Of a stretch of DNA of 50,938 nt, positions 37,777 through 47,205 are shown piece after piece. Source of the stretch: Candidatus Avisuccinivibrio pullicola. GTDB lineage: Bacteria > Pseudomonadota > Gammaproteobacteria > Enterobacterales > Succinivibrionaceae. The number at the start of each line of letters is the position of its first letter. Within the stretch, counting starts at the first letter, position 1. The notes beneath the pieces are model-generated. The model saw nothing but the letters and a program-made list of their open reading frames with translations. It ran no database searches and had not been told where the DNA came from. A program made the translations under genes and the position numbers. The stretch is taken from the NCBI GenBank assembly GCA_018713485.1, contig DVOQ01000082.1:1-50938 (forward strand), read 5' to 3'.

Positions 37777-37849
37777 TCTGACATCCTCTTAAATAAAGAC
37801 CCTGAATTAAATTCTTAAAGAATGCTAATTATACTGCAAAAACAGGGCT

Positions 37850-38491
37850 TTAATCCGCCGTGCCGCTATAGCCCCTGAGGAGTCCGTCAAGGAGCTCACT
37901 GCCTCCCTCTGCGGAGCGCTTCTGCTCGAGCCTGCCCGTGAGCAGAATGGAGCGCAGCTGCATGAGGGCGCGGTCAAAATCGTCATTGACGATGAGGTAA
38001 TCGTACTCAGCGTAATGGGAGATCTCGCGCTGCGCTTTCTGCATGCGATCGGCAATCACGTCCTCGTTGTCGCGGCCACGGCGCTCAAGGCGCTGCCGTA
38101 ATTCCTCAAGGGAGGGCGGGAGAATGAAGATCCCCACGGCGTCGGGAGTCTTTTCGCGGATGATGCGCGCTCCCTGCCAGTCGATGTCCAGAAGGACGTC
38201 GTAGCCCTCGTCTAACCACTTCTCGACGATTTCCCGCGAGGTGCCGTAATAGTTGTCAAAGACTTTGGCGTATTCGTAGAAGGCGTCACGGGCGATGAGC
38301 GTCTCGAACTCCTCCCTGGAGACAAAGTGATAGCTGACGTCCTGCGTCTCCCCCGGGCGCATGTCGCGGGTGGTGTGGGAGATGGAGAGCCTCAGGGGCA
38401 TGGTGGAGGAGAAACGGTTTAATAAGGCGTCAATCAGGGATGACTTGCCCGCTCCTGACGGAGCGGAAACGATATACAGACGACCGCGCAT
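37850..38491 (-). CDS. gmk: Guanylate kinase
   Basis: A 213-residue kinase that converts GMP to GDP with ATP. The P-loop is [10 protein letters not shown] near residues 9-18. The GMP-binding stretch [20 protein letters not shown] is canonical, as is [15 protein letters not shown]. Its ATG abuts the engB stop codon, and rpoZ-spoT follow. Confidence 0.97.
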   Translation of the reverse strand: MRGRLYIVSAPSGAGKSSLIDALLNRFSSTMPLRLSISHTTRDMRPGETQDVSYHFVSREEFETLIARDAFYEYAKVFDNYYGTSREIVEKWLDEGYDVLLDIDWQGARIIREKTPDAVGIFILPPSLEELRQRLERRGRDNEDVIADRMQKAQREISHYAEYDYLIVNDDFDRALMQLRSILLTGRLEQKRSAEGGSELLDGLLRGYSGTAD

Positions 38492-39139
38492 TTATGCCTC
38501 TTGTGTAGCTGTCTCAGGTAAGGGGGCACCACTTAGGGTGTAGTACCACATGGAAAGAACCTGCCTCGTCTCGAGGACGCCGGTTTTCTTTAACGACGAG
38601 AAGGGGATGATGGTGAAATTACCGCCAAATTCCGAAAGCTGCAGCTTGACCTCGCTGACGGCCTCACGGCGCTTGTTGGGACCTAACTTATCGCACTTGG
38701 TAAGGAGGATGAGCGCCGGCAGATTGGCGGCGAGCGACCAGTCGAGAATGAGACGGTCGTGATCCTTTAAGGGATGGCGGATATCCATGGTGACGACGAT
38801 CCCGCGCAGCGCCTCGCGCTTTTGCAAATAGTCGGACATGGAGCGCTGCCATTCGCGCTTCATGGTCTCGGGCACCCTGGCGTAGCCGTAACCCGGTAAA
38901 TCCACGAGGGTAAAGCCTTTCTGCACCTCAAAGAGATTGATGAGGCGCGTGCGCCCCGGGGTGCGCGAGGTCTTGGCCAGTCCGCCATTGTCGCAGATAC
39001 TGTTTAAGGATGAGGACTTGCCCGAGTTGGAGCGTCCCGCAAAGGCCACTTCCATACCGGTGTCATCAGGAAGGCGGTGAATGTCAGGCGAGGAGAGCCT
39101 GAAATGCGTTTTTCTGAAGTCGAGTACGGGGTAATCCAT
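38492..39139 (-). CDS. engB: Ribosome biogenesis GTPase EngB (YihA/YsxC)
   Basis: A 215-residue GTPase needed for 50S subunit assembly. G1 is GRSNSGKSS at 35-43, G2 sits in KTSRTPGRTRLINLF, G3 is LVDLPGYGYARVP and G4 is LTKCDKL. A GGAGAGAAGAT site precedes the ATG. It is translationally coupled to gmk. Confidence 0.96.
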   Translation of the reverse strand: MDYPVLDFRKTHFRLSSPDIHRLPDDTGMEVAFAGRSNSGKSSSLNSICDNGGLAKTSRTPGRTRLINLFEVQKGFTLVDLPGYGYARVPETMKREWQRSMSDYLQKREALRGIVVTMDIRHPLKDHDRLILDWSLAANLPALILLTKCDKLGPNKRREAVSEVKLQLSEFGGNFTIIPFSSLKKTGVLETRQVLSMWYYTLSGAPLPETATQEA

Positions 39140-39169
39140 ATCTTCTCTCCGTGTTAAGGAGCGCTTATT

Positions 39170-39796
39170 TTAGTTACTGCGCATGATGGACTCAAGGATA
39201 TCATCAGGAGAAAGTTCCTCGGGCTTTTCTCCGTCTTCCATCACCGTGAAGGTGGTGTCGTCCATGGCGAACTCCACGTAAAAAACGTTGTTCTCCTCGG
39301 TGATAAAGGTAACGCGGCTGACCTGGGGACGGTCAAGGGTCATGGAAATGCTGATGCGTACCTCGTGCGGCAGGGACAGCATCTTGGGCTGAGACTGCTG
39401 AATGCGCGAATGCAGGGTCTGACTCATGCCGCGGGTGAAGTCGCCTAAAATCTGATTCATGAGCTCGCCCAGGGTCCCCGCCACCTCGTCCGAAGCGTAA
39501 TTGGAGGTGATCTCCTCCTCCGGGATCATCATCTGCGTCATGTAGGAGCGGTAAATTTCCATGGCCGCCTCACGCGGGAAATTGATGACCACCATGCCCG
39601 AGAACGAGCCCGTGAAGAGCACAAAGGTGCCGATATCGGGGCGCAGCGAGGTCTCGTGGATCTTCTGAATCATGGGGGTGTGCTGTACGTGATGGCCGGT
39701 GGCACGGGTCAGGACGCTGCTTACGGCATCGCACAGATAGAGCATGATGTCGTTACAGGTGACGGTACGGGATACCGGAGTGGCGCTTTCTGTCAT
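39170..39796 (-). CDS. DUF3334 protein, CheC/CheX-like fold
   Basis: A 208-residue protein closely resembling the DUF3334 family of Vibrio and Aeromonas from memory: DIMLYLCDAVSSVL, MIQKIHETSLRPDIGTFVLF, SGMVVINF, SDEVAGTLGELMNQILGDFT and LDRPQVSRVTFITEENNVFY. The repeated E-x-x-N-like helix (GELMNQILGDF) recalls CheC/CheX phosphatases, so a role in chemotaxis-type signalling is possible but unproven. It has a GAGG site and lies 30 bases upstream of engB on the same strand. No chemotaxis genes are nearby. Confidence 0.75.
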   Translation of the reverse strand: MTESATPVSRTVTCNDIMLYLCDAVSSVLTRATGHHVQHTPMIQKIHETSLRPDIGTFVLFTGSFSGMVVINFPREAAMEIYRSYMTQMMIPEEEITSNYASDEVAGTLGELMNQILGDFTRGMSQTLHSRIQQSQPKMLSLPHEVRISISMTLDRPQVSRVTFITEENNVFYVEFAMDDTTFTVMEDGEKPEELSPDDILESIMRSN

Positions 39797-39866
39797 GGTG
39801 AACCTCTTTTTGTCCCATCTTAACAGAAAGGGCGGGAAGGGCGGTTTTTAAAAACGTGAGGTGGGG

Positions 39867-39896
39867 CCAAAAATGATGACCGCCTTGCGGCGGTCA
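39867..39896 (-). terminator. ntrBC terminator
   Basis: On the minus strand GACCGCC pairs with GGCGGTC around a 4-base loop and is followed by ATCATTTTTGG. It lies 35 bases past the ntrC stop codon. Confidence 0.8.
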
Positions 39897-39930
39897 GGGG
39901 TTTAAAAAAGGCAGAAGAGAGCGCGGCGCC

Positions 39931-41364
39931 TCAGTTACTCATGTGCAGTTCCTTAATCTTGCGTGTCAGGGTATTGCGGCCCCAGCCCAGGAGACGCGCG
40001 GCCTCCTGCTTGTGATTGGAGGTGAAGGCGAGGGCGGCCTCTAACATGACGCGCTCGAATTCGGGAGTGGCCTCGGAGAGAATGTCGGTCTCGCCGGCCC
40101 TGAGTCTGCCGTCCACCCAGTTGCGCAGCTGCTCCTGCCACGAGGTGGGCTCGCGGGAAGAGCCCGTGATGGAGGTGGTGATCTGCGGATGGGCAGCGCG
40201 ATCCTGTAAAAACTCGGTGGGCAGATCGGAGAGCTGAATGTCGCGGCCCGTGACCATGATGGTGAGGTATTTACAGAGGTTCTTTAACTGACGCACGTTA
40301 CCGGGCCACGGCTGACGGCACAGGAAAACCAGCACCTCGGAGGTCAGCTTCTTGGTCTCGCTTCCCGTCTCCAGGGCGCTCTGGGTCAGGAAATGCTTGG
40401 CGAGCATGGGAATGTCATTGTTGCGATCGCGCAGGGGCGGCATGTTGATGTGAATGACATTGAGACGGTAGAAAAGATCGGAGATAAAGGTACCGTCCTT
40501 GACCATCTGCTCTAAATCGCGCGAGGTGGCGGCCACGATGCGGGCGGTGGTCTTTTCGGGCAGCGAGGCCCCGACGGGCACGTATTCGCCGTTCTGCAGG
40601 ACCTGCAGCAGACGGGTCTGCGCCCCCATGGGCATGTCGCAGATCTCGTTGATAAAGAGCGTGCCGCCCTGACAGCGGTGGAAAGCGCCCTCAGTGGGGG
40701 TCTCTTCATCCACGCGTCCGCAGAGTTCGGCCTCGGCCATATCCTGGGGAATGGAGGACATGTTAATCGAGATGAAGGGTTTCTCGCGGCGCTCGGAGTG
40801 ATTATGCATGGCGATGGCAACGAGCTCACGGCCCGTACCGGTCTCACCGTGAATGAGCACGGGGACGTCGGTGCGCGAGACGCGGCCGATGAACTTGAAG
40901 ACTTCCTGCATCGCAGGGGACTTGCCGATGATCTCGGCGTCGCCGCTTTCGTGGAGCTCCTCGGTGACTGGCGGGGCGTCACGGCGCCTGACGAGATTGA
41001 AGTGATGCACGGCGGCGCGGCGTACGAGGGAGATGGCCTGCTCGATGTCAAAGGGCTTGGGCAGATACTCAAAGGTGCCCTTTTCATAGGAATCCACGGC
41101 CGCGGTGAGATCGGAATGCGCGGTCATGATGATGACGGGGACCGTGGGATCTTTGGCGTGCACCCTGTCGATAAGCGAAATGCCGTCAATGCCCGGCATC
41201 TTGATATCCGAGACGATGACGTCGGGGACGGTGGTCTCTAAAGCGGCGAGCGCGCTCTCGCCATCGGCAAAGAGCTGATGCTTGATGCTGTTGACTTCTA
41301 AGGCGCGGTCAAAGACGAAGCGGATACTTGAGTCGTCGTCGATGACCCAGATTAAGGGATCCAT
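39931..41364 (-). CDS. glnG: Nitrogen regulator NtrC with a degenerate AAA+ domain
   Basis: A 477-residue NtrC orthologue. The receiver domain is intact (WVIDDDSSIRF, phospho-acceptor Asp53 in VSDIKMPGIDG), as is the Fis-type DNA-binding end (HKQEAARLLGWGRNTLTRKI). The central sigma-54 ATPase is damaged. Walker A is GETGTGRE, with Arg179 in place of Lys. Walker B is LFINEI, with Asn239 in place of Asp. The GAFTGA loop is absent, replaced by a shorter RVDEETPTE after ELCG. The first Arg of FRxDLFxRL is Ile (FISDLFYRL). It probably binds DNA and dimerises under NtrB control but cannot remodel sigma-54 holoenzyme. ATG 41364 is preferred to the in-frame GTG at 41376 because GAGGTGG precedes it. 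Confidence 0.92.
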   Translation of the reverse strand: MDPLIWVIDDDSSIRFVFDRALEVNSIKHQLFADGESALAALETTVPDVIVSDIKMPGIDGISLIDRVHAKDPTVPVIIMTAHSDLTAAVDSYEKGTFEYLPKPFDIEQAISLVRRAAVHHFNLVRRRDAPPVTEELHESGDAEIIGKSPAMQEVFKFIGRVSRTDVPVLIHGETGTGRELVAIAMHNHSERREKPFISINMSSIPQDMAEAELCGRVDEETPTEGAFHRCQGGTLFINEICDMPMGAQTRLLQVLQNGEYVPVGASLPEKTTARIVAATSRDLEQMVKDGTFISDLFYRLNVIHINMPPLRDRNNDIPMLAKHFLTQSALETGSETKKLTSEVLVFLCRQPWPGNVRQLKNLCKYLTIMVTGRDIQLSDLPTEFLQDRAAHPQITTSITGSSREPTSWQEQLRNWVDGRLRAGETDILSEATPEFERVMLEAALAFTSNHKQEAARLLGWGRNTLTRKIKELHMSN

Positions 41365-41377
41365 AAGGGGTACCACC

Positions 41378-42460
41378 TCATTTCTTCATAGATTTTTCTT
41401 TGAGATAGGGCAGGATGATCTTGAAAACGGTTCTGCCGGGTTCGCTTTCGCATTCAATCGTGCCCTGATGCCGCTCCACGATGCTCTGCGCGATGGAGAG
41501 GCCTAAGCCGTTACCCGCGGTGCGCGAGGTCACCATGGGGTAAAACACCGTCTCGCGGATATTCTCCGGAATTCCGGGACCGTTGTCGGCAATGACAATC
41601 ACGAGCGAGGTCGGGTGCTTGACGCCGTTGATCCACGAACCGGAGCGGGCGCGGGTGCGCACCTCGATGGTGGGATTGTGCGTCTTATTTTCCGTAAGCG
41701 CCTGCACGGCGTTACTCACGATATTGATAAGGGCCTGCTCCATGGCGTTGACGTCGAGGGGCAGCTCGGGCAGCGAGGGGTCATAGTCCTTTTTAAAGCG
41801 CACGTTGCCATGCGTCTCCATGGCCTCGAGCGAGAGAACCTTCTCAATGACGTAATGGACATTGCCTAAGGTGAGCGGATTGGGCCGCTGCGGACCTAAG
41901 AGATTATCGACGAGGGCCTTGAGCCTGTCGGCCTGCTCAATGATGACCCGCGTGTATTCGTGCAGGGCCTTATCCGAGCCGTAGGTCATATCCACAAGCT
42001 GTGCCGCGCCGCGGATCCCGCCCAGGGGATTCTTGATTTCGTGGGCTAAATTACGCACTAAATCACGGGCGGCGAGGTGCTGCGTTCTTCTCTGCACCTC
42101 ATCGTTGATCTTCTGCTGATAGTCCACGGGGCGGCATTCCACCACGAGCCCCTTACCCTTGCCCGCGTAGTGGGAGATATTGAGATCGGCGGTCACGCAG
42201 CGGTTGGGTTCGGGAATGAACTGCGCCTTGCTCGCCGAGAAACCCGTAGCGTAGGGCTTTAAAGCCGCCTGGACCGAGTCGAGCAGGTTTTTCTGTTCCT
42301 TGTCGATGAGATCGGTGAGTTTCATCTGTAAAAGGCGCGAGCGTGAGAGCAGAAACAGCTGCTGCGCCGCGGAATTGGCAAAAACAATGCGCAGCTGTCC
42401 GTCGGTCAGTAAGACCGCCGTATTCAGACTTTCAATCAGTGCCTCGGCATCATGCTGCAT
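41378..42460 (-). CDS. glnL: Nitrogen regulation sensor histidine kinase NtrB
   Basis: A 360-residue soluble histidine kinase partner of NtrC. An N-terminal PAS domain is visible (LIESLNTAVLLTDGQLRIVF). The H-box is LAHEIKNPLGG with His140. The ATP-binding domain has VIADNGPGIP and GNGLGLSIAQSIV. ATG 42460 follows GAGG at short distance, and 27 in-frame bases upstream are unlikely to be coding. Its stop codon overlaps the ribosome binding site of ntrC, indicating coupling. Catalytic motifs look intact, unlike those of its partner. Confidence 0.95.
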   Translation of the reverse strand: MQHDAEALIESLNTAVLLTDGQLRIVFANSAAQQLFLLSRSRLLQMKLTDLIDKEQKNLLDSVQAALKPYATGFSASKAQFIPEPNRCVTADLNISHYAGKGKGLVVECRPVDYQQKINDEVQRRTQHLAARDLVRNLAHEIKNPLGGIRGAAQLVDMTYGSDKALHEYTRVIIEQADRLKALVDNLLGPQRPNPLTLGNVHYVIEKVLSLEAMETHGNVRFKKDYDPSLPELPLDVNAMEQALINIVSNAVQALTENKTHNPTIEVRTRARSGSWINGVKHPTSLVIVIADNGPGIPENIRETVFYPMVTSRTAGNGLGLSIAQSIVERHQGTIECESEPGRTVFKIILPYLKEKSMKK

Positions 42461-42773
42461 ATAGACCTCACAGTGACACACGTGCAATATTAGTGCACTT
42501 TAGGATAAATGTAACGGGGCAGGGCTTAAAAAGAAGACTTTTGCACCAAAAATTGACGCTTTTGACTGGAAAAAGTGCAATTTTTTATAAATTAAGGTGC
42601 AGTCGTTGCGGCGTCTTACCGGTAAGGCTACGTGGCAGGATCCGAGTTTATGAAATAAATATTTGTTTGATATGTAAAAAACTTAAGTTTAGACTTTTTG
42701 CACTTTTTTGAGACGCGATTTTGAGAATTTGCGGGGCTACAGGGGGCGCTCCGGAACGCGCCCCGGGCTTAAT
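42461..42773. promoter_or_regulatory. ntrB upstream region rich in GTGCA half-sites
   Basis: This gene-free A/T-rich stretch contains GTGCA-type elements at 42482-42486, 42493-42498, 42538-42552 (CTTTTGCACCAAAAA), 42575-42580, 42596-42601 (GGTGCA) and 42695-42710 (TTTTTGCACTTTTTTG). E. coli NtrC sites read TGCACC-N5-GGTGCA, so these look like NtrC-type half-sites without the standard pairing. The 42538 element is the inverse of one upstream of glnA at 45587. Confidence 0.5.
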
Positions 42774-42790
42774 ACGGCCTTTCAGGCCGT
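42743..42790 (-). terminator. Hairpins at the 3' end of bioD
   Basis: ACGGCCT/AGGCCGT (42774-42790) overlaps the bioD stop codon. A G/C-rich hairpin GGGGCGC/GCGCCCC lies just beyond it at about 42743-42764. Neither has a strong T-run on the minus strand, so they may end or protect the transcript. Confidence 0.45.
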
Positions 42791-43450
42791 AAAGAGCTCC
42801 CTGAGGGCGGGGCGCTCGCTAAGTGCGCTCGCGTTCCCCGCTACCGTGGCGAGAACCGGAACGCCCGTCAGCTCCTCAATCATGCAGAGATTGTCCGCGT
42901 GCATCACGTTGCCCTCTTCAAAGTGATTGAGGATGATCCCTTTAATCCCGATCCCCCGCGTTCTTAAGTAGGAGACGGTAAGCACGGTGTGATTGATGGT
43001 GCCGAGGCCGGCGCGCGCGACAAGGAGCGTGTCCAGCTTTAGAGCCGTGATGATGTCCTCAAGGAGGAGCTTCTGCCCCTTTTCATAGACGATGGGACAG
43101 ACGATCCCCCCGGAGCCTTCCATGACGGTAAACTCATGGGCCGCGCTTACGGCTTTAAAATCGCGTACCACCTTTTCAGGGGAGACAAAACGTCCCGTCA
43201 GGCGGCCGCAGAGATGCGGGGAGAGGGGCTCGGCATAGAGATAGGAGACCAGGGTCTCACGATCCTGGGTAAGGCCCGCCACGGCGTGGACATAGCCCGC
43301 GTCCGAGCGCTCAAGGGCCGCCTCGCCGCTGGCGGCGGCCTTGAAGTAAGCGACATCCTTACCCAGGCTTTTCAGGTAGCGGCACAGGAGAGCGGTCACG
43401 TAGGTCTTACCCACGTCCGTATCGGTGCCGGTGACAAACAGGGCGCGCAT
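42782..43450 (-). CDS. bioD: Dethiobiotin synthetase
   Basis: A 222-residue enzyme that closes the ureido ring of dethiobiotin from diaminopelargonate, CO2 and ATP. The P-loop is GTDTDVGKTY at 8-17, and VMEGSGGIVCPIV is the second conserved block. It stands alone among nitrogen and translation genes; no other bio genes are in the window. An AAGGAGG site precedes the ATG. It follows typA by about 90 bases with a terminator between. Confidence 0.93.
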   Translation of the reverse strand: MRALFVTGTDTDVGKTYVTALLCRYLKSLGKDVAYFKAAASGEAALERSDAGYVHAVAGLTQDRETLVSYLYAEPLSPHLCGRLTGRFVSPEKVVRDFKAVSAAHEFTVMEGSGGIVCPIVYEKGQKLLLEDIITALKLDTLLVARAGLGTINHTVLTVSYLRTRGIGIKGIILNHFEEGNVMHADNLCMIEELTGVPVLATVAGNASALSERPALRELFTA

Positions 43451-43493
43451 GGGAAGCCTCCTTAAGACGCGACTTTACCGGAGAGCGGTGAAG

Positions 43494-43516
43494 AAAAAGG
43501 GCCGCCTTCGCGACCC
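43494..43516 (-). terminator. typA terminator
   Basis: On the minus strand GGGTCGC pairs with GCGGCCC (one mismatch) around GAAG and is followed by five Ts. It lies 22 bases past the typA stop codon. Confidence 0.85.
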
Positions 43517-43537
43517 TCTTTCTCAGGTGACGGACGG

Positions 43538-45376
43538 CTAATCCTTTTCCTTCTTGCCGCCGGCGGCGCGGAAGGCGCGGATACGCTCCATCTCGGAGAG
43601 ATTCTTCTTGCGCAGACGGATACTCTTCGGGGTCACCTCGACTAACTCGTCCTCGTTGATGAACTCGAGGGCCTGCTCAAGGCTGAAGTGCATGGCGGGG
43701 GTGAGGATGATGTTGTCATCGGAACCTGCGGCACGCACGTTGGTGAGCTTCTTGGTCTTGAGGCAGTTAACGGTGAGATCGTTGGAGCGCACGTGAAGAC
43801 CGATGACCTGGCCCTCATAGACGTCCTCGCCGGCGTCAACGAAGAGACGGCCGCGCTCCTGCAGGAACCACAGGGCGTAGGGCACGGTTTTACCCGTGTC
43901 GTTGGAGATGAGCACGCCGTTGGTTCTCTCGCCGATGGAGCCGCCCACGTACTCGTCGTAGCTGTCAAAAGTATGGTACATAAGACCGGTACCCGAGGTT
44001 AAGGTCATGAAGAGCGACTGGAAGCCGATAAGACCGCGGGCCGGAATACGGTAATCAAGGCGCACGCGGCCCTTGCCGTCGGGGTTCATGTTCTTAAGCT
44101 CGCCCTTGCGCTTGCCCAGCTCCTCCATGACGCCGCCCTGGTTTTCCTCGGCTAAATCGAGAGTCAGCACCTCGTAAGGCTCAAGGGTCTTGCCGTTCTC
44201 GTCCTTGTGCAGGATCACCTGGGGGCGCGAGACGCCTAACTCGTAACCCTCACGGCGCATCTGCTCGATGAGCACGGAGAGGTGCAGCTCGCCGCGGCCG
44301 GAGACGCGGAAGCGATCCGGGTCTTCGGTGTTCTCGACGCGCAGTGCCACGTTGTGGACTAATTCCTCGCGTAACCGCTCCTCAATATTGCGGGAGGTGA
44401 TGAACTTGCCCTCGCGGCCTGCAAAGGGCGAGGTGTTGACGCAGAAGGTCATGGAGACGGTGGGCTCGTCCACGGTGAGGGGCGGTAAGGCCTCCACGCA
44501 GTTCGTGGCGCAGATGGTATCGGAAATCTTGAGCTCGCCAAGTCCCGTCACGGCGACGATATCACCGGCCTCGGCCTCCTCGGCCTCCTGACGGTGCAGG
44601 CCTAAATAGCCTAAGACCTGACCTATCTTGCCCTGACGCTGCGTGCCGTCGGCGCTGACGATGGTCACGGGCTGATTGGCCCTTGCGGAGCCGCGGGTGA
44701 CGCGGCCCACGCCGATGACGCCCACGTAGGAGGTGAAATCGAGTGAGGATACCTGCATCTGGAAGGGGCCCTCGGTGGCGGCGGGAGGCGCGACCTTCTC
44801 GACAATGGTCTCAAAGAGAGGCTCCATGGTATCGCCGTGGCTCTCTAAATCAAGAGAGGCCCAGCCCGAGAGGGCCGAAGCGTAGACGATCGGGAAATCA
44901 AGCTGCTCGTCGGTGGCGCCTAAGTTGTCAAAAAGATCGAAGACCTGATCGATAACCCAGTCGGGGCGGGCTCCCGGGCGGTCGCACTTGTTGATGACCA
45001 CTATGGGCTTTAAGCCGCGGGCAAAGGCCTTCTGCGTTACGAAACGGGTCTGGGGCATGGGGCCGTCCACGGCATCCACGAGCAGCAGCACAGAATCCAC
45101 CATGGACATGACGCGCTCCACCTCGCCGCCGAAGTCGGCGTGACCGGGGGTATCCACGATGTTGATACGGTAGCCGTTCCAGTTGATGGCGGTGTTCTTG
45201 GAGAGAATGGTGATGCCGCGCTCTTTTTCAATGGCGTTGGAGTCCATGACACGCTCCTGGCCCAGCTCGTTGCGGTCCAGCGTGCCTGACTGACGTAAAA
45301 GCTTGTCGACGAGGGTGGTCTTACCGTGATCGACATGGGCAATGATCGCAATATTGCGGATCTTCTGTACGTCCAT
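43538..45376 (-). CDS. typA: Ribosome-associated GTPase TypA/BipA
   Basis: A 612-residue translational GTPase involved in 50S assembly and stress adaptation. G1 is [10 protein letters not shown] near residue 13, and G3 is [33 protein letters not shown] is G4, and the BipA C-terminal domain includes [14 protein letters not shown]. It is divergent from glnA, as in E. coli. Confidence 0.97.
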   Translation of the reverse strand: MDVQKIRNIAIIAHVDHGKTTLVDKLLRQSGTLDRNELGQERVMDSNAIEKERGITILSKNTAINWNGYRINIVDTPGHADFGGEVERVMSMVDSVLLLVDAVDGPMPQTRFVTQKAFARGLKPIVVINKCDRPGARPDWVIDQVFDLFDNLGATDEQLDFPIVYASALSGWASLDLESHGDTMEPLFETIVEKVAPPAATEGPFQMQVSSLDFTSYVGVIGVGRVTRGSARANQPVTIVSADGTQRQGKIGQVLGYLGLHRQEAEEAEAGDIVAVTGLGELKISDTICATNCVEALPPLTVDEPTVSMTFCVNTSPFAGREGKFITSRNIEERLREELVHNVALRVENTEDPDRFRVSGRGELHLSVLIEQMRREGYELGVSRPQVILHKDENGKTLEPYEVLTLDLAEENQGGVMEELGKRKGELKNMNPDGKGRVRLDYRIPARGLIGFQSLFMTLTSGTGLMYHTFDSYDEYVGGSIGERTNGVLISNDTGKTVPYALWFLQERGRLFVDAGEDVYEGQVIGLHVRSNDLTVNCLKTKKLTNVRAAGSDDNIILTPAMHFSLEQALEFINEDELVEVTPKSIRLRKKNLSEMERIRAFRAAGGKKEKD

Positions 45377-45698
45377 GATGATAATCCTGTGTGTTACGGC
45401 CAGAGTGGCGCTGAGAGTCCTAAAAAACGGCGCTATTTTACTCTAGATAGGGCTTTTTTTTCGCGGTTATGTGAGATAGCGCATAAGAAAAATTCCCCGG
45501 AGGGGTGCAAAGTGGAGTATAGGGGTGAGCTGCGCACCGCGGTGGGGAGCTAAAGTACGGATGAGGGGACTTTTGCGTAAACTTTCGGTGCAAAAGCGTT
45601 TTTTCGGTGCGCAAAATGCGCAATAAAGGGGAGTTTCGGGGGACTTTTTGTTAAAATGATGCAGATTGTTTTCAAGCTTTTGTGGAGAAAAACCGGTT
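45377..45698. promoter_or_regulatory. typA-glnA divergent promoter region with GGTGC repeats
   Basis: These 322 bases hold two direct repeats before glnA: TTTCGGTGCAAAAG (45583-45596) and TTTTCGGTGCGCAAAA (45601-45616), followed by TGCGCAAT. The first is the inverse of the element at 42538-42552 upstream of ntrB. A sigma-70-like -10 (TAAAAT, 45652-45657) lies about 42 bases before the ATG without a good -35, as expected for an activated promoter. I see no sigma-54 GG-N10-GC element there. Confidence 0.5.
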
Positions 45699-47108
45699 AT
45701 GTCAGTTACTGATGTCATGGAGCTTATCAAGGCCAATGGCGTTAAGTTCGCCGATCTGCGCTTTACCGACACCAAGGGTAAGGAACAGCACGTTTCCATC
45801 CCCGCGCGTCTCATCACTCCTGACTTTTTCACGGAAGGCAAGATGTTTGACGGCTCCTCCGTGGCTGGCTGGAAGGGGATCGACAAGTCTGACATGATCC
45901 TCATGCCCGACGCCGAGACCGTGCACCTTGATCCCTTCTATGACGAGCCCACCATCATCGTGCGCTGCGACGTGTTAGAGGCGGACACCATGACCGGTTA
46001 CGATCGCGATCCGCGTTCGGTGGCCAAGCGTGCCGAGGAATATTTACGCTCCACCGGGATCGGTGAGGAGGCTTTCTTCGGTCCCGAGCCCGAGTTCTTC
46101 ATCTTTGATGACGTGCGCTTCTCCAATGAAATGGGCGGCTGCATGTACAAGGTCGATGACTACGAGGCGGCCTGGAACTCCAAGACCAAGTACGAGGGCG
46201 GCAATCTGGGTCACCGCCCCGGCGTCAAGGGCGGTTACTTCCCCGTGCCCCCCGTTGATCCTTCCCAGGACATACGCTCGGCGATGTGCCTCGTGATGGA
46301 GGAAATGGGCTTAGTGGTCGAAGCCCATCACCATGAGGTGGCCACCTGCGGTCAGAACGAGATCGCCACCCGCTTCAACACCCTCACCAGGAAGGCCGAC
46401 GAGGTGATGGTCTACAAGTACGTGGTGCAGAACGTCGCCAATCAGTATGGCAAGAGCGCTACCTTTATGCCCAAGCCCATCTCGGGTGACAATGGTTCGG
46501 GCATGCACTGCCACATCTCCATCGGCCGTGACGGCCAGAACATTTTCGCCGGTAACGGCTACGGCGGCCTCTCCCAGGAAGCCTTATGGTTTATCGGCGG
46601 TATCGTCCGTCACGCCAAGGCCCTGAATGCCTTCACCAACCCCTCCACCAATTCCTATAAGCGCCTGGTGCCCGGTTTCGAGGCTCCCGTGATGCTGGCC
46701 TACTCCGCTTCCAACCGCTCGGCCTCCATCCGCATCCCCGCCGCGCAGAACCCCAAGACCGCCCACATCGAGGTGCGTTTCCCGGACTGCATGGCCAACC
46801 CCTACCTCGCTTTCGCCGCCATGCTCATGGCCGGCCTCGACGGTATCTTAAACCGCATTAACCCCGGCGATCCCATGGACAAGAATCTCTACGATCTGCC
46901 CCCCGAGGAGGCCGCCGAGATCCCGACCGTCTGCGGCTCCCTGGAGGAAGCCATCAACGCCCTTGAGAACGATCACGAGTTCTTAACCGAGGGCGGGGTC
47001 TTTACCGAGGACATGCTTAAGGCCTATATCGACGTCAAGCGCGTCGAGGTGGATCGCCTGCGTACCTCCCCGCACCCCGTGGAGTTCGAGATGTACTACA
47101 GCCTCTAA
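45699..47108 (+). CDS. glnA: Glutamine synthetase, type I
   Basis: A 469-residue glutamine synthetase that makes glutamine from glutamate, ammonia and [23 protein letters not shown] starts at ATG 45699, and a TTG upstream in frame is rejected. Metal and ATP motifs are visible: [39 protein letters not shown] and the latch-loop residues [12 protein letters not shown]. Tyr398 in [10 protein letters not shown] is the adenylylation site of GSI-beta enzymes, so GlnE-type control is expected. Unlike in E. coli, ntrBC are not downstream but lie beyond typA and bioD on the other strand. Confidence 0.98.
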   Translation: MSVTDVMELIKANGVKFADLRFTDTKGKEQHVSIPARLITPDFFTEGKMFDGSSVAGWKGIDKSDMILMPDAETVHLDPFYDEPTIIVRCDVLEADTMTGYDRDPRSVAKRAEEYLRSTGIGEEAFFGPEPEFFIFDDVRFSNEMGGCMYKVDDYEAAWNSKTKYEGGNLGHRPGVKGGYFPVPPVDPSQDIRSAMCLVMEEMGLVVEAHHHEVATCGQNEIATRFNTLTRKADEVMVYKYVVQNVANQYGKSATFMPKPISGDNGSGMHCHISIGRDGQNIFAGNGYGGLSQEALWFIGGIVRHAKALNAFTNPSTNSYKRLVPGFEAPVMLAYSASNRSASIRIPAAQNPKTAHIEVRFPDCMANPYLAFAAMLMAGLDGILNRINPGDPMDKNLYDLPPEEAAEIPTVCGSLEEAINALENDHEFLTEGGVFTEDMLKAYIDVKRVEVDRLRTSPHPVEFEMYYSL

Positions 47109-47118
47109 AGTTTGACCC

Positions 47119-47144
47119 GTGCCGTGTCCTGACACGGCACCTTT
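47119..47144 (+). terminator. glnA terminator
   Basis: GTGCCGTGTC and GACACGGCAC form a perfect 10-bp stem with a 2-base loop, followed by CTTT. It lies ten bases past the glnA stop codon. Confidence 0.75.
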
Positions 47145-47205
47145 AGGGAAAGGACGCCTCTTTGGGTTACACTGAAGAGGCGTTGTTGTCTGTGGAGATC
47201 TGAGC

